The position numbers and the translations under genes were made by a program. Below, piece after piece: positions 45,201 through 57,802 of a stretch of DNA of 64,000 bases; position 1 is the first letter of the stretch, and each line of letters begins with the position of its first letter. The notes beneath the pieces are model-generated. The model made no database searches. It saw only the letters and a list, made by a program, of their open reading frames with translations, and was not told where the DNA came from. The DNA comes from Amyelois transitella (taxonomy: Eukaryota > Arthropoda > Insecta > Lepidoptera > Pyralidae): NCBI RefSeq assembly GCF_032362555.1, contig NC_083522.1:7170001-7234000 (forward strand), written 5' to 3'.

Positions 45201-48200
45201 ATTGTAATTTCGGTAATCTGCCGGGGATAACGCCGATCCACCTTGTATGATAACTCTGGCGAATAAACCTTCTGCCGCGGGGGACAGTAACAAAGAGGCA
45301 ACCAAAACGGCACTTTTCTCCGATCCAACTACTGTCACCTCGTTCGGATTTCCATTGAAATGGCTGATGTTATCTCTGATCCATTTCAGGGCTAGTAATA
45401 TATCTTTGCCTCCCATATTGCCTTGGGCGAAATCGTCTTCAGTGTTTAGAAATCCGAGTATTGCCGTTCTGAATGAGACGGATACTACAATCAAACCTTC
45501 GTCTATGAGGAAATCTGGGCCATGATGAGTAGAATCTTCGTGCGTCCAAACTAAGACAGGCATATGTGTTTGTTTATCGGATATCGGCATGTGTATGGAG
45601 AGATGAAGGCAATCCTCTTCGAACTGACGCGCGCACGTTTTTCTATTTGCAGAGCTGTGGTCTGATGTGCCGTTAGTGCAGAGTTGTGTAGCTTTTGGTG
45701 GCTGGAAATTATATTTTTGCCTTGCATTCTTTTCAAGACTGTTGGCTCTGTCTTCCCCGTAACGGATAAAAACTTGATTTTTATATATGTATGTTAATAT
45801 AATTTGTTTAAAAATAGAAAAAAGTAAAATAAAATGGTTAAGTATACTTAGTAGATATAAACTTTTGCCTTAAATTAAAATGTCATTTACAACAACAAAA
45901 AGTATTCATAATAAAAGAAGAAATCCATGAAATTAATAAGATAAATATATACTTTTACCTTAAACCTCAACTCTCCTACGGGTGATACCCCATACGGTAT
46001 ATCCCAAAAACTTGCATACGATCTGTTGTCAAATATCGTGTTAAATTTTCTGCCAATAACTATACAGTTTCCAAGATTCACATGTATTTTATCACCACGT
46101 CCATAGCTGAATATTACGAACAAAATTATAGAACATGGACACATAACTTGACTTTATAATAAAACCCAACTTTACGTTTTTAGAGTTTTGTTTCACTTTA
46201 GTTCTTTGCATTTGAGGAAATATTGCGAAATTAAAGATTCTGTATATGTATCAAGTTGATTCCACGTCATATTAAACAAATTAATAACCATGCAATGTTT
46301 CTTCAAACAAAGATTTTTATACAGTATATTATTTTTAAACATTAATATTTAGCCGTGTGGTTCGCGGCACATTAGAATAGGACCACTCTCTCTCTTTCCT
46401 ATGATTGTCATAAAGAGCGACTAAGGGATAGGCTAATAAAATTGGGATAACCTGTCACTATTTGATTCTCAATTCCATTGTTAACACACAGCTGAACGTG
46501 GCCTATCAGTCTTTTCAAGACTGTTAGCTCTGTCTACCCCGGAAAGGATTTAGACGTGACTATAAGAAGGTATGTTATTTTTAAAAATACAATAAAGACG
46601 TGAAAATACGCTAAGTGATTATACAAATAATAATTATAAATATAATCACTTAGCGAATGTTTGGTCCAAAATGTTTTATAGCGGCACTAAACCCATTCAT
46701 TTTACGAGGTTAGAATCAAGGAGTATCGTTAATTCCTAATATCAATAATTTTACGACTGATATTAATTCTGATAGGCGATAACACTCATTTCTGTACTTA
46801 CCATGCTACCATAATGTCGAAATTATGCGTTATGTCCGTCCTTGTTATTGTTTTATTAATAGCACCCGTGTTTATGACGGGGGGCAAAGTGCCAGAAGTA
46901 ATGACCACACATGGCAGGGTAGAAGGGACCACTTTGAGGACTCTGATTCGTGATACTCAGTACTATGGGTTCATGGGAATACCTTTCGCGAGACCACCAG
47001 TCAACGATTTGAGATTCTTGGTATGTGATAAAAAATTTATATTCATAGGTAAAAATTTTTATGCAAAAAAATACATACAAAAATAAAACATTTTTTAATA
47101 CACACTAATTTTAAGGTTACAAAATTTAATGAAATAAAAATAGGTCTTACTTACGTATGTACTTGATGTAAAATTGCAATTCAACATGCTTTCTCAAAAA
47201 GAAATAGAATTACTTTTTAAAAACAAGTCTCATTTTAATAAAAATTATCTTTGTCAAAATTCCAAAGAAAAGTTTCATAAACTCTTTCTTCTTTTTCATG
47301 TAAATTAATAAATCTTGCAATCAATACCTATAGTAAAACTATTTGAATCTCAATTCCATCTTTGGGCCATACAGCTGAATGTGAACTCTACCTTTTAAGG
47401 GATAAGGACGTGATTATATTTATGTTTGTTACCGCTAATGATTTCGCTGTAAGCTACTGCGGAGTAAGAAAGATGAAACAGTAGGTAATACAAAGACGAT
47501 AAATTTTATTATTACCAAAATTTTATTAGAACATAGAATGTTTCGAATAAAAGATTTTTCTTTTTTTTCAAAAGTGTCATTTTTCATATAATTTCTTATA
47601 ATGGTGATGCATCTTATTAATTCAGCCATTGTAAAAGATTAAGAAGTTGGTTCAAATGTTTATTGAGAGAGATTCGGATGCAGAGTTTACTCTATAAACG
47701 TGCAACGAATTGCAAATATAGTCGTATAACGATATTAAATAATTTCAGATACACGAGGACTTGAGCGGAAAGTTGTAGTAGAAAACACGTAGTCCATTCC
47801 AAAATCTCATGTTTTAAGAACATGCCAGCCTAATATTTTATTCATTTGATCCTTATTGCATGAAATACAATTTGAAGAGCACAATAGGCCGACTCCATGT
47901 TAAAAGCGTTATCTACCAGACAACTATTTTGAACGAAAACTTTTATAATAAAACTAAAACATTGTGTATAAATACTGAGAGTGGCGTAAAAGCCTCTTTT
48001 TTCATACGTATAGGATTGCACTTGCTCTTACGTTGATTGGAAAATATTCCAATATCGAATCGTATTTTAAATGAATAATACATTTTCTCTCAAATAGAAT
48101 TTTCATTTCGTGCAATTTTATTGTTAAAAGCATTAATAAGACTTCTTATATTGGTAATAATTGAGTAACCGATTTTTCCAGCCTCCACAACCTATTAAAT

Positions 48201-48563
48201 CTTGGGACGGCGTTCTGAAAGCGACTAAGGAAAAACAAGCATGTGTCCAGTATAACACCAACATAAAAAAGGGTCAAAGTTTGGGGGTCTACGGGTCAGA
48301 AGACTGCCTTTATCTGGATATTTTCACACCCGACTTAGATCAAAACAAACGCCCTGTAATTGTGTTTGTCTACAACGAGAATTTCGCAATCTCTCACAAC
48401 AAAACAAAGGATTATACTCCAGATTTTTTTATCGAAGAAAATGTATTGATTGTTACTATTAGTCACCGACTGTCCGTATTTGGCTTTCTTTCTTTGGAGG
48501 ATGAAAGTGTGCCCGGAAACTCTGGATTAAAAGATATAGTTGAAGGCTTAAAATGGATAAAAA
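42124..48563. repeat. Tandem segmental duplication, unit 2 (6,440 bp)
   Basis: Second copy of the unit. Its right end at 48563 runs into the rest of E2, so the E2 gene here is intact while the one in unit 1 is cut. The near identity means a very recent event or an assembly duplication. Confidence 0.97.
43926..46144 (-). CDS. E1: ER-retained carboxylesterase-like protein without catalytic triad (copy 2)
   Basis: Exact-offset copy of the gene at 37486-39704. Exons are 46144-45959, 45701-44419 and 44124-43926, and no coding differences were noticed. It has the same degenerate nucleophile elbow G-S-E-K-S and the same K-D-E-L terminus. It is divergent from the intact E2 at 46814, again with 669 bp between the ATGs. 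If the assembly is right, the genome has two active doses of E1. Confidence 0.9.
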
Positions 48564-50055
48564 ATAATATAGAACACTTTGGAGGAGATCGTAACAAAAT
48601 TACCTTAATGGGAGTGCAAGGTGGTGCGGCGGCTGTAGATTTATTGATTCATTCCAATGCACGAGAATTATTTAACTCTGCAATTTTGCAAAGTGGTTCG
48701 GCCTTATCAACAGCGTGCCTACAAGAAGGAGCTCGGCAGCGAGCGTTCGAACTGGGTAAAATATTAAAATTTAGTACAAGTAGCCCAACCAATCTTGTGT
48801 CATTCCTTAGAAACTTGACACCTGTAAAACTGTTAAGTAGAGACATACATGCAAGCCCGAAAGATTATTTCAAAGAAACTCAGAGAGGTATTCAACCATT
48901 TGGTCCCATAGTTGAGAGGCAATCTGATGGCTTAATAACTGAATATCCAGAAAAATCTACGAATGATATAAATATGCCTGTAATGATTGGTTTTAACTCT
49001 CGTGAAGGACTCGAATCATCATTCCAATATCTTATTGAGCCGAGATATCTTACATATGTTGATAAGGACTTTCCATTTATGATGCCAGTTCGTCTAAATT
49101 TCAAACTTGATCCTGTTCATGAAGATTTTTATAAAGCGATAGATGATATAAAGAATTTCTACTTTCGCAGCAGCAAAGTGCACGTGAAAGATGTTGCTGA
49201 ATATATATCTTACATCGGTGATGTTGCCATTTCGTATAATGTGGATTACACTGCTAAAATGTATAGTAACAAATCTTCGAACCCGGTGTATTATTATTAT
49301 TTTGATTACTACAGTGAGTTGAATGAAAATAAAAATAATATTATGAAGCTTTCGACTGTAGAAGAGGGAACATGGGGAGCTGCTTCTGGAGACGAATTGT
49401 GTTATTTATTTAAATGCCCAAGTTTGAAAGAAGCATATTTGAGACATCACAAGTCTTTATCAGAAGAAGACAATATACGAATTAAGATGGTCAGAATGTG
49501 GGCTAATTTTGCAAAATATGGGTATGTTTTTTGATTGGCAATTTGCAAATATTATTATACATACATTAAGAATAAAAATATATTACATTATTTTTATAGA
49601 CTTCGGGTTTAGGGACAAGAATGTTACTCTTACGACATACAAATCGTCAGTTAAAACATTTTTTTTCTTTACGATAAAGTTAATAATTTTTGAAGTCATT
49701 ACATTAGAAGATTACTCTCATTATGTACAGAGCACAACACAATTTAACAACATTATATAAAAATGCTATAATGGATACTGTGATATGGCGTAATTACAAT
49801 AAATCTCTAATTAATTAATTGTTATTTTTTTTTTCTTTCAGTGATCCCACGCCAGATGACGACACATTACTTGAGGGATTCAAATGGCCTCATTATAAAT
49901 TGGACACAAAACAATATTTACACATTGACAAAACTTTAGAAATTAAATCAAATTTATACCAAGACAGATTCGAGTTTTGGGATCAATTTATATTTAAATG
50001 GGGAAGTAAAAGTAAATTAATTACAGAATCAAAGAATAAAAATGATGAACTGTGA
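46814..50055 (+). CDS. E2: ER-retained carboxylesterase-like protein without catalytic triad (intact copy)
   Basis: Exons 46814-47020, 48182-49521 and 49842-50055 give about 586 residues. The signal peptide is roughly residues 1-23. Landmarks are Y-Y-G-F-M-G-I-P-F-A (near residue 50), G-S-E-D-C-L-Y-L-D-I-F-T-P and W-I-K-N-N-I-E-H-F-G-G-D. The elbow is G-V-Q-G-G, with Gln ~215 for the nucleophile Ser. The oxyanion hole HGG is Y-N-E-N-F (~133-137). The His position in G-A-A-S-G-D-E-L is Ser (~471). The acid Glu is kept in N-S-R-E-G-L (~344). The C-terminus is K-N-K-N-D-E-L, a recognised variant of the KDEL signal. AATAAA follows at 50067. Exons 1 and most of 2 lie in duplication unit 2; the remainder is single-copy. 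Confidence 0.92.
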
Positions 50056-50171
50056 ACCAGAGTTATAATAAACGTAAAATGATCTAGTGTGTTAAAAAAA
50101 AACCTATTTGATAGATTTTTTTCTTAACACATGTGCTTAAACATTTATTAATATCATCAATTTAAATTTAA

Positions 50172-50562
50172 GCCGTGTGGTTCCCGGCAGTGCCGTGTGG
50201 TTACCGGCACCAATACAAAAAAGAATAGGACCCCTCCATCTCTTTCTTCCCATGCATGTCGTAAAAGGCGACTAAGGGATAGGCCCTTAGTCGCCTTTTC
50301 CGACATCCATGGGAATCCTTACAAACTTGGGATTCCATTTTGAAAAAATAAAGATTGATACAAAAAGATTGATAGCCCACGTTTAACTGTTTGGCTTAAT
50401 GATAGAATTGAGATTCAAATAGAGACAGGTTGCTTGCCCATCGCCTAAAATAAGAATCCCAAGTCTATGAGCATTTCCCTTTAGTCGCCTATTATGGCAT
50501 GCATGGGAAAGCGATGGAGTGGTCCTATTCTTTTATCTATTGGTGCCGGGATCCACACGACA
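50172..50562. repeat. Head-to-head joined GCCGTGTGG-family SINEs
   Basis: A sense copy starts at 50172 with two tandem 5' ends, the second spelled GTGCCGTGTGGTTACCGGC. It runs to ACTAAGGGATAGG, then flips into antisense sequence CCTTAGTCGCCTTTTCC. A second, antisense copy then ends at 50562 with GTGCCGGGATCCACACGAC. It lies just downstream of E2. Confidence 0.85.
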
Positions 50563-51559
50563 TTTTGCCTTTCAACTAGCGTTATTTTAGAATGTAACCT
50601 TCTTATCAGACTTTTGAATTAATTATTACCATCTCAAAAAAAAGCTATCTACTTTTTTGGAATGAAACAAATTTTTTTATTTGTATTGTAAGTAAAATCA
50701 ATAAATCTTTCTAAAGTTAATATGTGACTAAATATTTTATCCTATTTGCTAAAATATTAATTTCCTTTAAAAAACAAGATTCAAAAGATACGGTGTAAAA
50801 TTATATACAGGGTGACATTTAAAACAACTGCATCCTTTTAAACATAGACTATACCCATGCTTCTGAGCCGTTTGAGCCTATTTTTATTTAATTTAAATGT
50901 CATCATTTTCACATTTAAAAAACTCTCAAAAACTACGTCACACGCTTTATTAAAGACCAATACTACAAAAAGAAATTAAAACTTAACATGTAAATAAATG
51001 TTTGAAAAATAATTTTTTTTTCTAGTATCAAGATCAAGTAAAGTACAGAGTTGACGAGATCGCTGAGCTGAATGAATTGTGTCGTTGACCTCTGAATCTT
51101 ACGCGTCGCTTTTCCGCCGGCCGGGGTGATATTACGTATTTAGGATCGTGTATTTAAATACTTTTATTTTTTTTCGTACTTTCTGAAATATGAACCGATA
51201 TTTTTCTTTTAACGTTTTTAAATATCCTTAAGATGAGTACACTTAACAGTTAAATTTATGCAGTTGAATTAAAAGTCAGCCTGTATATAAAAAAGAATGT
51301 TTAAAGCAACATTTTGCATGATTTTCATAATAATATTTGTATACCTATAAGGTAATTGGCTTTCACTACCGTTACCAAGATAATAAGCCATAATTCTTTA
51401 TCCAGTGTTATTATCACTAATAATAGATAATAATATAACTGTCACACATGTTGAGTATTACATAGAGATTAGTATTGATTGTTTATCATTAAGGACACGT
51501 CATGTCCCACTAGTAATTTTTTGGTTCAAACAAACGATTTCTTTGTAATTGCTAGTAAA

Positions 51560-53694
51560 ATGACTGGGTATCTTATAATTTTGGGTTGTATCGTAGTAAT
51601 AGTAAATGGAGACATTATTGTTGAAACAGAAAGTGGAAAAATTGCCGGTGTGGAAGTGAAGTCTATAATTAATAATGAAAAGTATTATTCGTTTATGGGT
51701 ATTCCGTACGCGGAGCCACCTGTCGGTAAACTAAGGTTTATGGTAAGTTTGTTATCATTTATTATGTTGTAATTTTCATACATATAATCAAACAATTTTT
51801 TTTACTCATAATAACAAAAACAACTTAATTTTAATAACCAACAATAGCCGTTAGTGTATTCGATATTAATCGTCGAATAAAAATCTTTGTTATTTATAAA
51901 ATATTTAACACTCAATTTTAATTAATTTTCAGCCCCCGAAACCCCATCCAGGATGGAGTGATATTTTAAAAGCTAAGAAAGAAAAGAAACCATGTGCACA
52001 ACAAAACCTATCAATAAGAAGTCGAGAGAAATATGGATTTTGTGGAACTGAAGACTGTCTATACCTGAGTATACATACTCCCCGACTTCCAAATGATCAA
52101 CCCCTTGATCTTCCAGTTATAGTATTCCTATACAACGAGAATTTCAAAATGTCCCACAATTCGTCCAAAGAGTTCGGGCCTGACTTCTTTATGAATGAAG
52201 ACGTAATCATAGTAACTATTCAACATCGAGTAGGAGTTTTGGGATTCTTATCTTTTGAAGATGAATTATTACCTGGAAATAATGGAATCAGGGATGTGAT
52301 ATTGGCCGTCAATTGGATCAAACAAAATATCAAATATTTCGGTGGAAACTCAGATAAAATAACACTGATGGGAAGTGACGGTGGTGGTGTTATAGTTGAT
52401 ATATTGTTACATTCTCCGAAAGCAAAAGGATTATTTAGTGGTGCAATAATACAGGGTACTACTTCCTGGGGATCATCGTTTTTCAATGGTGATGGTAAAA
52501 AGAGAGCCATGGCTTTAGCTGAAAAACTGGAAAGACCGGCAAAAACTAGTACGTCTTTACTAAAAGTGTTCGATGACTTCTCGTCAGAGATACTAACTGA
52601 AAATGAAGACTATGCAGTTCATGCTGATGAACCACGAGCTAAACAAATAGGTGTTATATCATTCGGTCCAATCATAGAACATGATCATCCTGATGCCATA
52701 ATAACAAAACTGCCAGACGAAAGTGAAATCAACATTGATATTCCTATCATGATCGGTCGCAACTCCAGAGAAGGTATAGAACTATGCGAAAGATACTACA
52801 AGCGACCTCAATTCCTGACATTTGCTGATCGCGATTTACTTTTAGTTTTTCCGATAAGAGTTAACTATCATTTTGAAGTAACCCATAATAAATATTTTGA
52901 GGTAATCAAAGAATTGAAAGACTACTTTTTTGAGGAAGGATACGTGAGAGTGGGGGGTATGTCCGAATATGTTACTTATTTGACTGATATGCTGGGCATG
53001 TATCCTTTGGATTACACAGTTAAACAGTATGTTAATGCATCTAAAGCTCCTGTGTACTATTACACTTTTGACTATAGTGGGGAATTTAACTACAGGAAAC
53101 AGCTTGCTCTAAAGGACGCCGCAACTATCGATGGTACCTGGGGAGCGACTATATCAGATGATTTGTGTTACTTGTTTGTGTGTAAACCTATCAAAAAGGC
53201 TTACGTTCAGGCGTTGAAAGAAGAGGACTCGGATGATATGAAGGTTTTGAGACATATGGTTAAAATGTGGACCAATTTTGCTAAAACAAGGTTAGTATTA
53301 ATTTTTTTTTCTTGTACATAATGTTCTATATATGATATGATGATTTCAAATACCGAATTCTGCTTCATACTTGCTTTCATTTCGGTATTGGCTAATTAAA
53401 AATATACCTGTAGTTTTCTTTGAATTTTAAAACAATAGTTCAGTAAAAAGGCAGTTCCATAATGCTTAGTTTTTTTTACTTTTCAGAGATCCAAACCCAT
53501 CTGGAGGAGATTTTAAGTGGACGCCAGCAACCAAGGAAAACAGAGATACTTTGCTTATCAATGAAGATCCAGAAATGAAGAAGAAAATCAATGATGAAAT
53601 TGTCACGTTTTGGGACAATTTCATAGAAAAATACAGAAATCTCGCAGTAGACGGTGTCATAAAGGACGATGACACTGAGAAGGATGAACTTTAG
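51560..53694 (+). CDS. E3: ER-retained carboxylesterase-like protein without catalytic triad
   Basis: Exons 51560-51742, 51933-53290 and 53487-53694 give about 582 residues. I chose the ATG at 51560 because a clean signal peptide (M-T-G-Y-L-I-I-L-G-C-I-V-V-I-V-N-G) starts there. Landmarks include Y-Y-S-F-M-G-I-P-Y-A-E-P-P and G-T-E-D-C-L-Y-L. The elbow is G-S-D-G-G (Asp ~210), the oxyanion segment is Y-N-E-N-F (~128-132), and the His position is Ile in A-T-I-S-D-D-L (~468). Glu ~341 of N-S-R-E-G-I is retained. The tail is highly acidic and ends E-K-D-E-L, a canonical ER-retention signal. Introns are short (190 and 196 bp) compared with E1 and E2. AATAAA lies at about 53722. Confidence 0.93.
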
Positions 53695-54784
53695 TAGAAA
53701 AAAAAAGATTTCTCATTTTACAAATAAAAATAAAATGGTTTTTCAAAGTCTGTAATGTCACAATAACTGTAATTTGATGCATTTAATGTGAAACAAACGA
53801 ATTTCTCATGTTTTTTATTTTAATAAAGTAAGAGTTAATCTGATGTGTGTTATATATGAAGTTTATATTCAAGCAGATATTCTCTTTCAATACGATGCAC
53901 ATTTATCAGCTATTTAAAGTATCCTCAAATATACATAAATAAGGACAAAAGGGACAAACGTTAAGAGGATAAAAATAAATTCAAAATTCAAACTTTTATT
54001 TGAATAATATGAGTACAACAAGGTCTTAAATATTATGTATAACAGATCTTCATATTTACCCTTTCGGATGTTGCAAACATTTTTATGTATTAGTAGACAT
54101 ACAATAAAAATAGGTATCCTTCAATTACCCGCTTTTTCAGCCATAATCTAGGGAGATTAGAGCAAAGCAATCGTGACAGGATCTAAATCAAAGGATAAAT
54201 ACCAAATTGGATAGAAATACTTATAAATAAAAAGGAAAATATCGCATAAAACTAACATTCTAAGTAAACAACAAATGCCAAAGAAAATCTTATTATTATT
54301 CTTTTGTTTTTAATTTATAAGGATTTTTTTTTATAAATTATTAGTATAATTTACTGTGCAAGCGATATGATTTAATGTTACCCATTTAAGTCAGAATATT
54401 TAAAGTTAAGTAAGGCGTTAGTTTAGTATATTGCCCATTTTCATATTTTATTAAATATCCATTACAACATTTATTCTCATAAATACTTTCGATACAGAAT
54501 TTAACTAAATTTATCTTAACATTGGTGTAATCAAATACTCATAATTCATGTAATGGATTACCAGAAGGAAATTCCCGGTTAAAACCGACAAACTGATAGT
54601 AAATTATTATCAAAGATAATGCTTAAAGTACACGTAGGTACACTCTTATCAGTCTCTACTTTACTAACCAATCAGTATAGAAATAATATCAATTAAATAA
54701 TCATCTTTTTTGCACAGAAAATAAATAAAAAAAATAAACATTATAAATTAAGTGTCTAATTCTCATTTTATTGGTTTAGACAAA

Positions 54785-57132
54785 ATGAAACGTATTGTAT
54801 TTGTAGCATTCATATGTATTGAATTAAGTATTTCTGCTGATGTTGAAACAGTTAAAGTGGAATTAGAACAAGGATTATTATCCGGGACTGTGGAAAGTAC
54901 TCTCGTAAAGAAACAAAACTATTATGCTTTTAAAGGAGTACCTTATGCAGCGCCACCCACGGGGGATTTGAGATTTAAGGTAATTTATGATTCTTCAAAA
55001 AAAAAATATACTTATTAACTCTTGACCAAAATTCTTGGAAAGGAAGATTAGCCAGTCTCTCTTTAAAAGTGTCTATTTTTAATATAATAAAAACGATTAT
55101 ATTGGCCAAAGATTCGATATTATTTTTTTTCGTTTGTAAAGAGATGTTATTCCGGTAAATAACGAAGATTCTAAACTCAATTGATGCAAAATTTTATACT
55201 TAGAATTTTATGTATTTACATATTCAAAATTTCAGCCTCCAATTGCTCACAATGGCTGGGAAGGAACTTATGATGCTCATGAGAACAAACCAACATGCTT
55301 ACAACTTAACTCTCGTATGCGATTAGGAGAACCATTCGGGATATCTGGATCAGAAGACTGTCTTTATGTCAACGTTTTTACTCCAGACCTTAAAGGATCT
55401 AAACCAGTAGTGGTGTTTGATTATAATGATAACTTTAGAACTGGATTTAATGGAACCAAGACATATGCTCCAGTATTTTTTATGGAAGAGGACGTTATTG
55501 TTGTTACCATCAGTCATCGACTTGGTATCCTAGGATATTTGACTACAGAAGATGAAGTTATACCAGGCAACAATGGCATTAGGGATTTCATATTAGGTTT
55601 AGAATGGATAAAGAACAATATTAACAAATTCGGTGGAGACCCAAATCGAGTCACAATAATGGGCAACAGAGGAGGTGCAGTTATAGCCAACCTACTTCTC
55701 TACATTAAACAAGCTCGTGGAGTATTCAATGCTGTCATAATGCAAAGTGGGAGTGCGCTAGAATCTACAATATTTCATCCAAATCCTAAACGAGCTACAT
55801 TAAAACTTGCAGAACTAGTTAATATTACCGCGGCAAATACTAAAACATTACTAGAAGAACTCCAAAATGTTGACGCCAATATTTTATTATCACATGAAGC
55901 TGACGTTGTTTACTCTGAACCGCTGGAAACATATCAAATGGCAATGTCTCCTTTTGCTCCAGTCATTGAACCTCAATATCGAGGTGCTTTGATTACAAGT
56001 TATCCAGAAAAAAGCAAAGTAGTTAACGATGTACCCGTGCTTGTTGGATTCAATTCTAATGAGGGACTGGATTTAGCATCACCTTATCTATTTCGCCCGG
56101 GAGCAATAGAAACGCAGAATGAGGAATTTTTCTTTAACTTCCCTATAAGACCTGGATTTAGATTTGATATAAATAGCACTGCATATGAACAGGCAATTGG
56201 CGAAGTTCGTAAATTTTATTTTGACGATGAATCTATTAATTCGAGAAACATATTGAAATACGGTAATTATATAGGTGATGCTTTACAAATTTATGCTTTA
56301 AACACTGCAGCAAAAAAGTTAAGCCATGAATTAATATCTCCAGTATTTTACTATGTGTTTGATTTATATGGAATGCTCAATGAAAATACCATTCATATAA
56401 CTAAATTGGCCATGGCTGATTTGGAAAATAAAGGAGCAACAATAACCGATGAGCTGTGCTATCTTCATTTATGCTCTAGAATTTATAAAAAATATACACC
56501 TTTAATAAAACTAGACTCTGAACCGACTGAAATTAAAGTATTGAAGAAAATGGTTCGCATGTGGACAAATTTTGCCAAAATAGGGTAAGTTGCTCATTCA
56601 AGTCTTTACTTTCAGGTTCAAAAATAAAACTACTGAGTACTACGAGGTCACATATAAAACTTGTCAAAACATTTATTTTTTATTAGTATATATAGTTTTT
56701 GTTTTATAAATAGAGTAAGACCCGAGAAATGTGTTTGGAGTATTAGGTTGTTTACTTTTTATAATTGTAACTACTTACTAATCAATAAAAATACCGAAAG
56801 ACAGAGACACGCCTCAGAAAAAGTGGAATAAGGTGGTAAATAAGTACTCAGTGTTATCACTCATAACGTCTTAAATCTAAAAACTTACTACTTACAGAGA
56901 TCCAACTCCGAAACGGAAAATTCAGGATAATGTACTGAAAGACTTCATTTGGCAACCAGTGAGAAAAGATACAGGAAGGTTGAACTACTTGCACATAAAC
57001 AAGAAACTAAAGATGAAAGAAGATCCCCTGGGTATCCGAGAAGACTTTTGGAATATTTTTCTGGAAAAATATTCCAGAATGGCAGATAACGATGGGATAG
57101 TAAAGTATAACGTAGCTAGAGATGAGTTTTGA
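54785..57132 (+). CDS. E4: carboxylesterase-like protein without catalytic triad, ending RDEF
   Basis: Exons 54785-54979, 55236-56584 and 56898-57132 give about 592 residues. The signal peptide is M-K-R-I-V-F-V-A-F-I-C-I-E-L-S-I-S-A. Landmarks are Y-Y-A-F-K-G-V-P-Y-A-A-P-P, G-S-E-D-C-L-Y-V and W-I-K-N-N-I-N-K-F-G-G-D-P. The elbow is G-N-R-G-G (Arg ~210) and the oxyanion segment is Y-N-D-N-F (~128-132). The His position is Ile in A-T-I-T-D-E-L (~468), and Glu ~341 of N-S-N-E-G-L is kept. The last residues are A-R-D-E-F, close to K-D-E-L but with Phe last, so ER retention is less certain. Sequons such as F-N-G-T and V-N-I-T support entry into the secretory path. It follows E3 in the same direction at 1.1 kb. 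Confidence 0.92.
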
Positions 57133-57352
57133 ATATAACAACTTTTTTTTTTAACTTGAAGGAGTTTGTGTGATCATTTTATTGAATTGTTTTATCAAAT
57201 ATCCATATTTATATATTTTGTTTAATATCTAGCTCTACCAAATTTGTTTATATTGTGGTAGAAGCCTCGTTTCTTTGTTTGACTTGAGGTTTCAAAGAAT
57301 TTTTGTTCAATCACCATCCTCCTGGCGCTAGTTACAGTTACGTCCATACCGT

Positions 57353-57508
57353 GCCGTGTGGTTCCCGGCAGTGCCGTGTGGTTCCCGGCAGTGCCGTGTG
57401 GTTCCCGGCACCATTACAATAAAGAATAGGACCACTCCATGTCTTTCCCACGGATGTCGTAAAAGCCGACTAAGGTATAGGCTTATAAACTTGGGATTCC
57501 TCTTTTGT
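57353..57508 (+). repeat. Truncated GCCGTGTGG-family SINE with three tandem 5' ends
   Basis: Three successive 20-bp units reading GCCGTGTGGTTCCCGGCA(GT) lead into a SINE body that stops at TTGGGATTCCTCTTTTGT. A complete copy follows immediately. Confidence 0.92.
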
Positions 57509-57769
57509 GCCGTGTGGTTCCCGGCACCAATACAAAAAATAATAGGACCACTCGATCTCTTTCCCATGGATGTCGTAAAAGGCGACTAAGAGATAGGCTT
57601 ACAATCTTGGGATTCTTTTTTAGGCGATGGGTTAGCAACCTGTCACTATTTTAATCTCAATTCTATCATTAAGCCAAATAGCTGAGCGTGGCCATTCAGT
57701 CTTCTCAAGACTATGGCTCTGTCTACCCCGCAAGGGATATAGACGTGACCATATGTATGTATGTATGTA
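57509..57769 (+). repeat. GCCGTGTGG-family SINE, full length
   Basis: A complete copy from GCCGTGTGGTTCCCGG to a (TATG)n tail, directly after the truncated copy at 57353-57508. Confidence 0.93.
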
Positions 57770-57770
57770 A

Positions 57771-57801
<31 letters not shown>

Positions 57802-57802
57802 A
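57770..57802 (+). repeat. (GAAA)n microsatellite
   Basis: About seven GAAA units follow the SINE tail at 57769. Confidence 0.95.

Noticed and set aside
57328-57589. Open frames on both strands with repeated P-G-T-T-R-H type residues
   Set aside because: They are translations of tandem SINE 5' ends, not genes.
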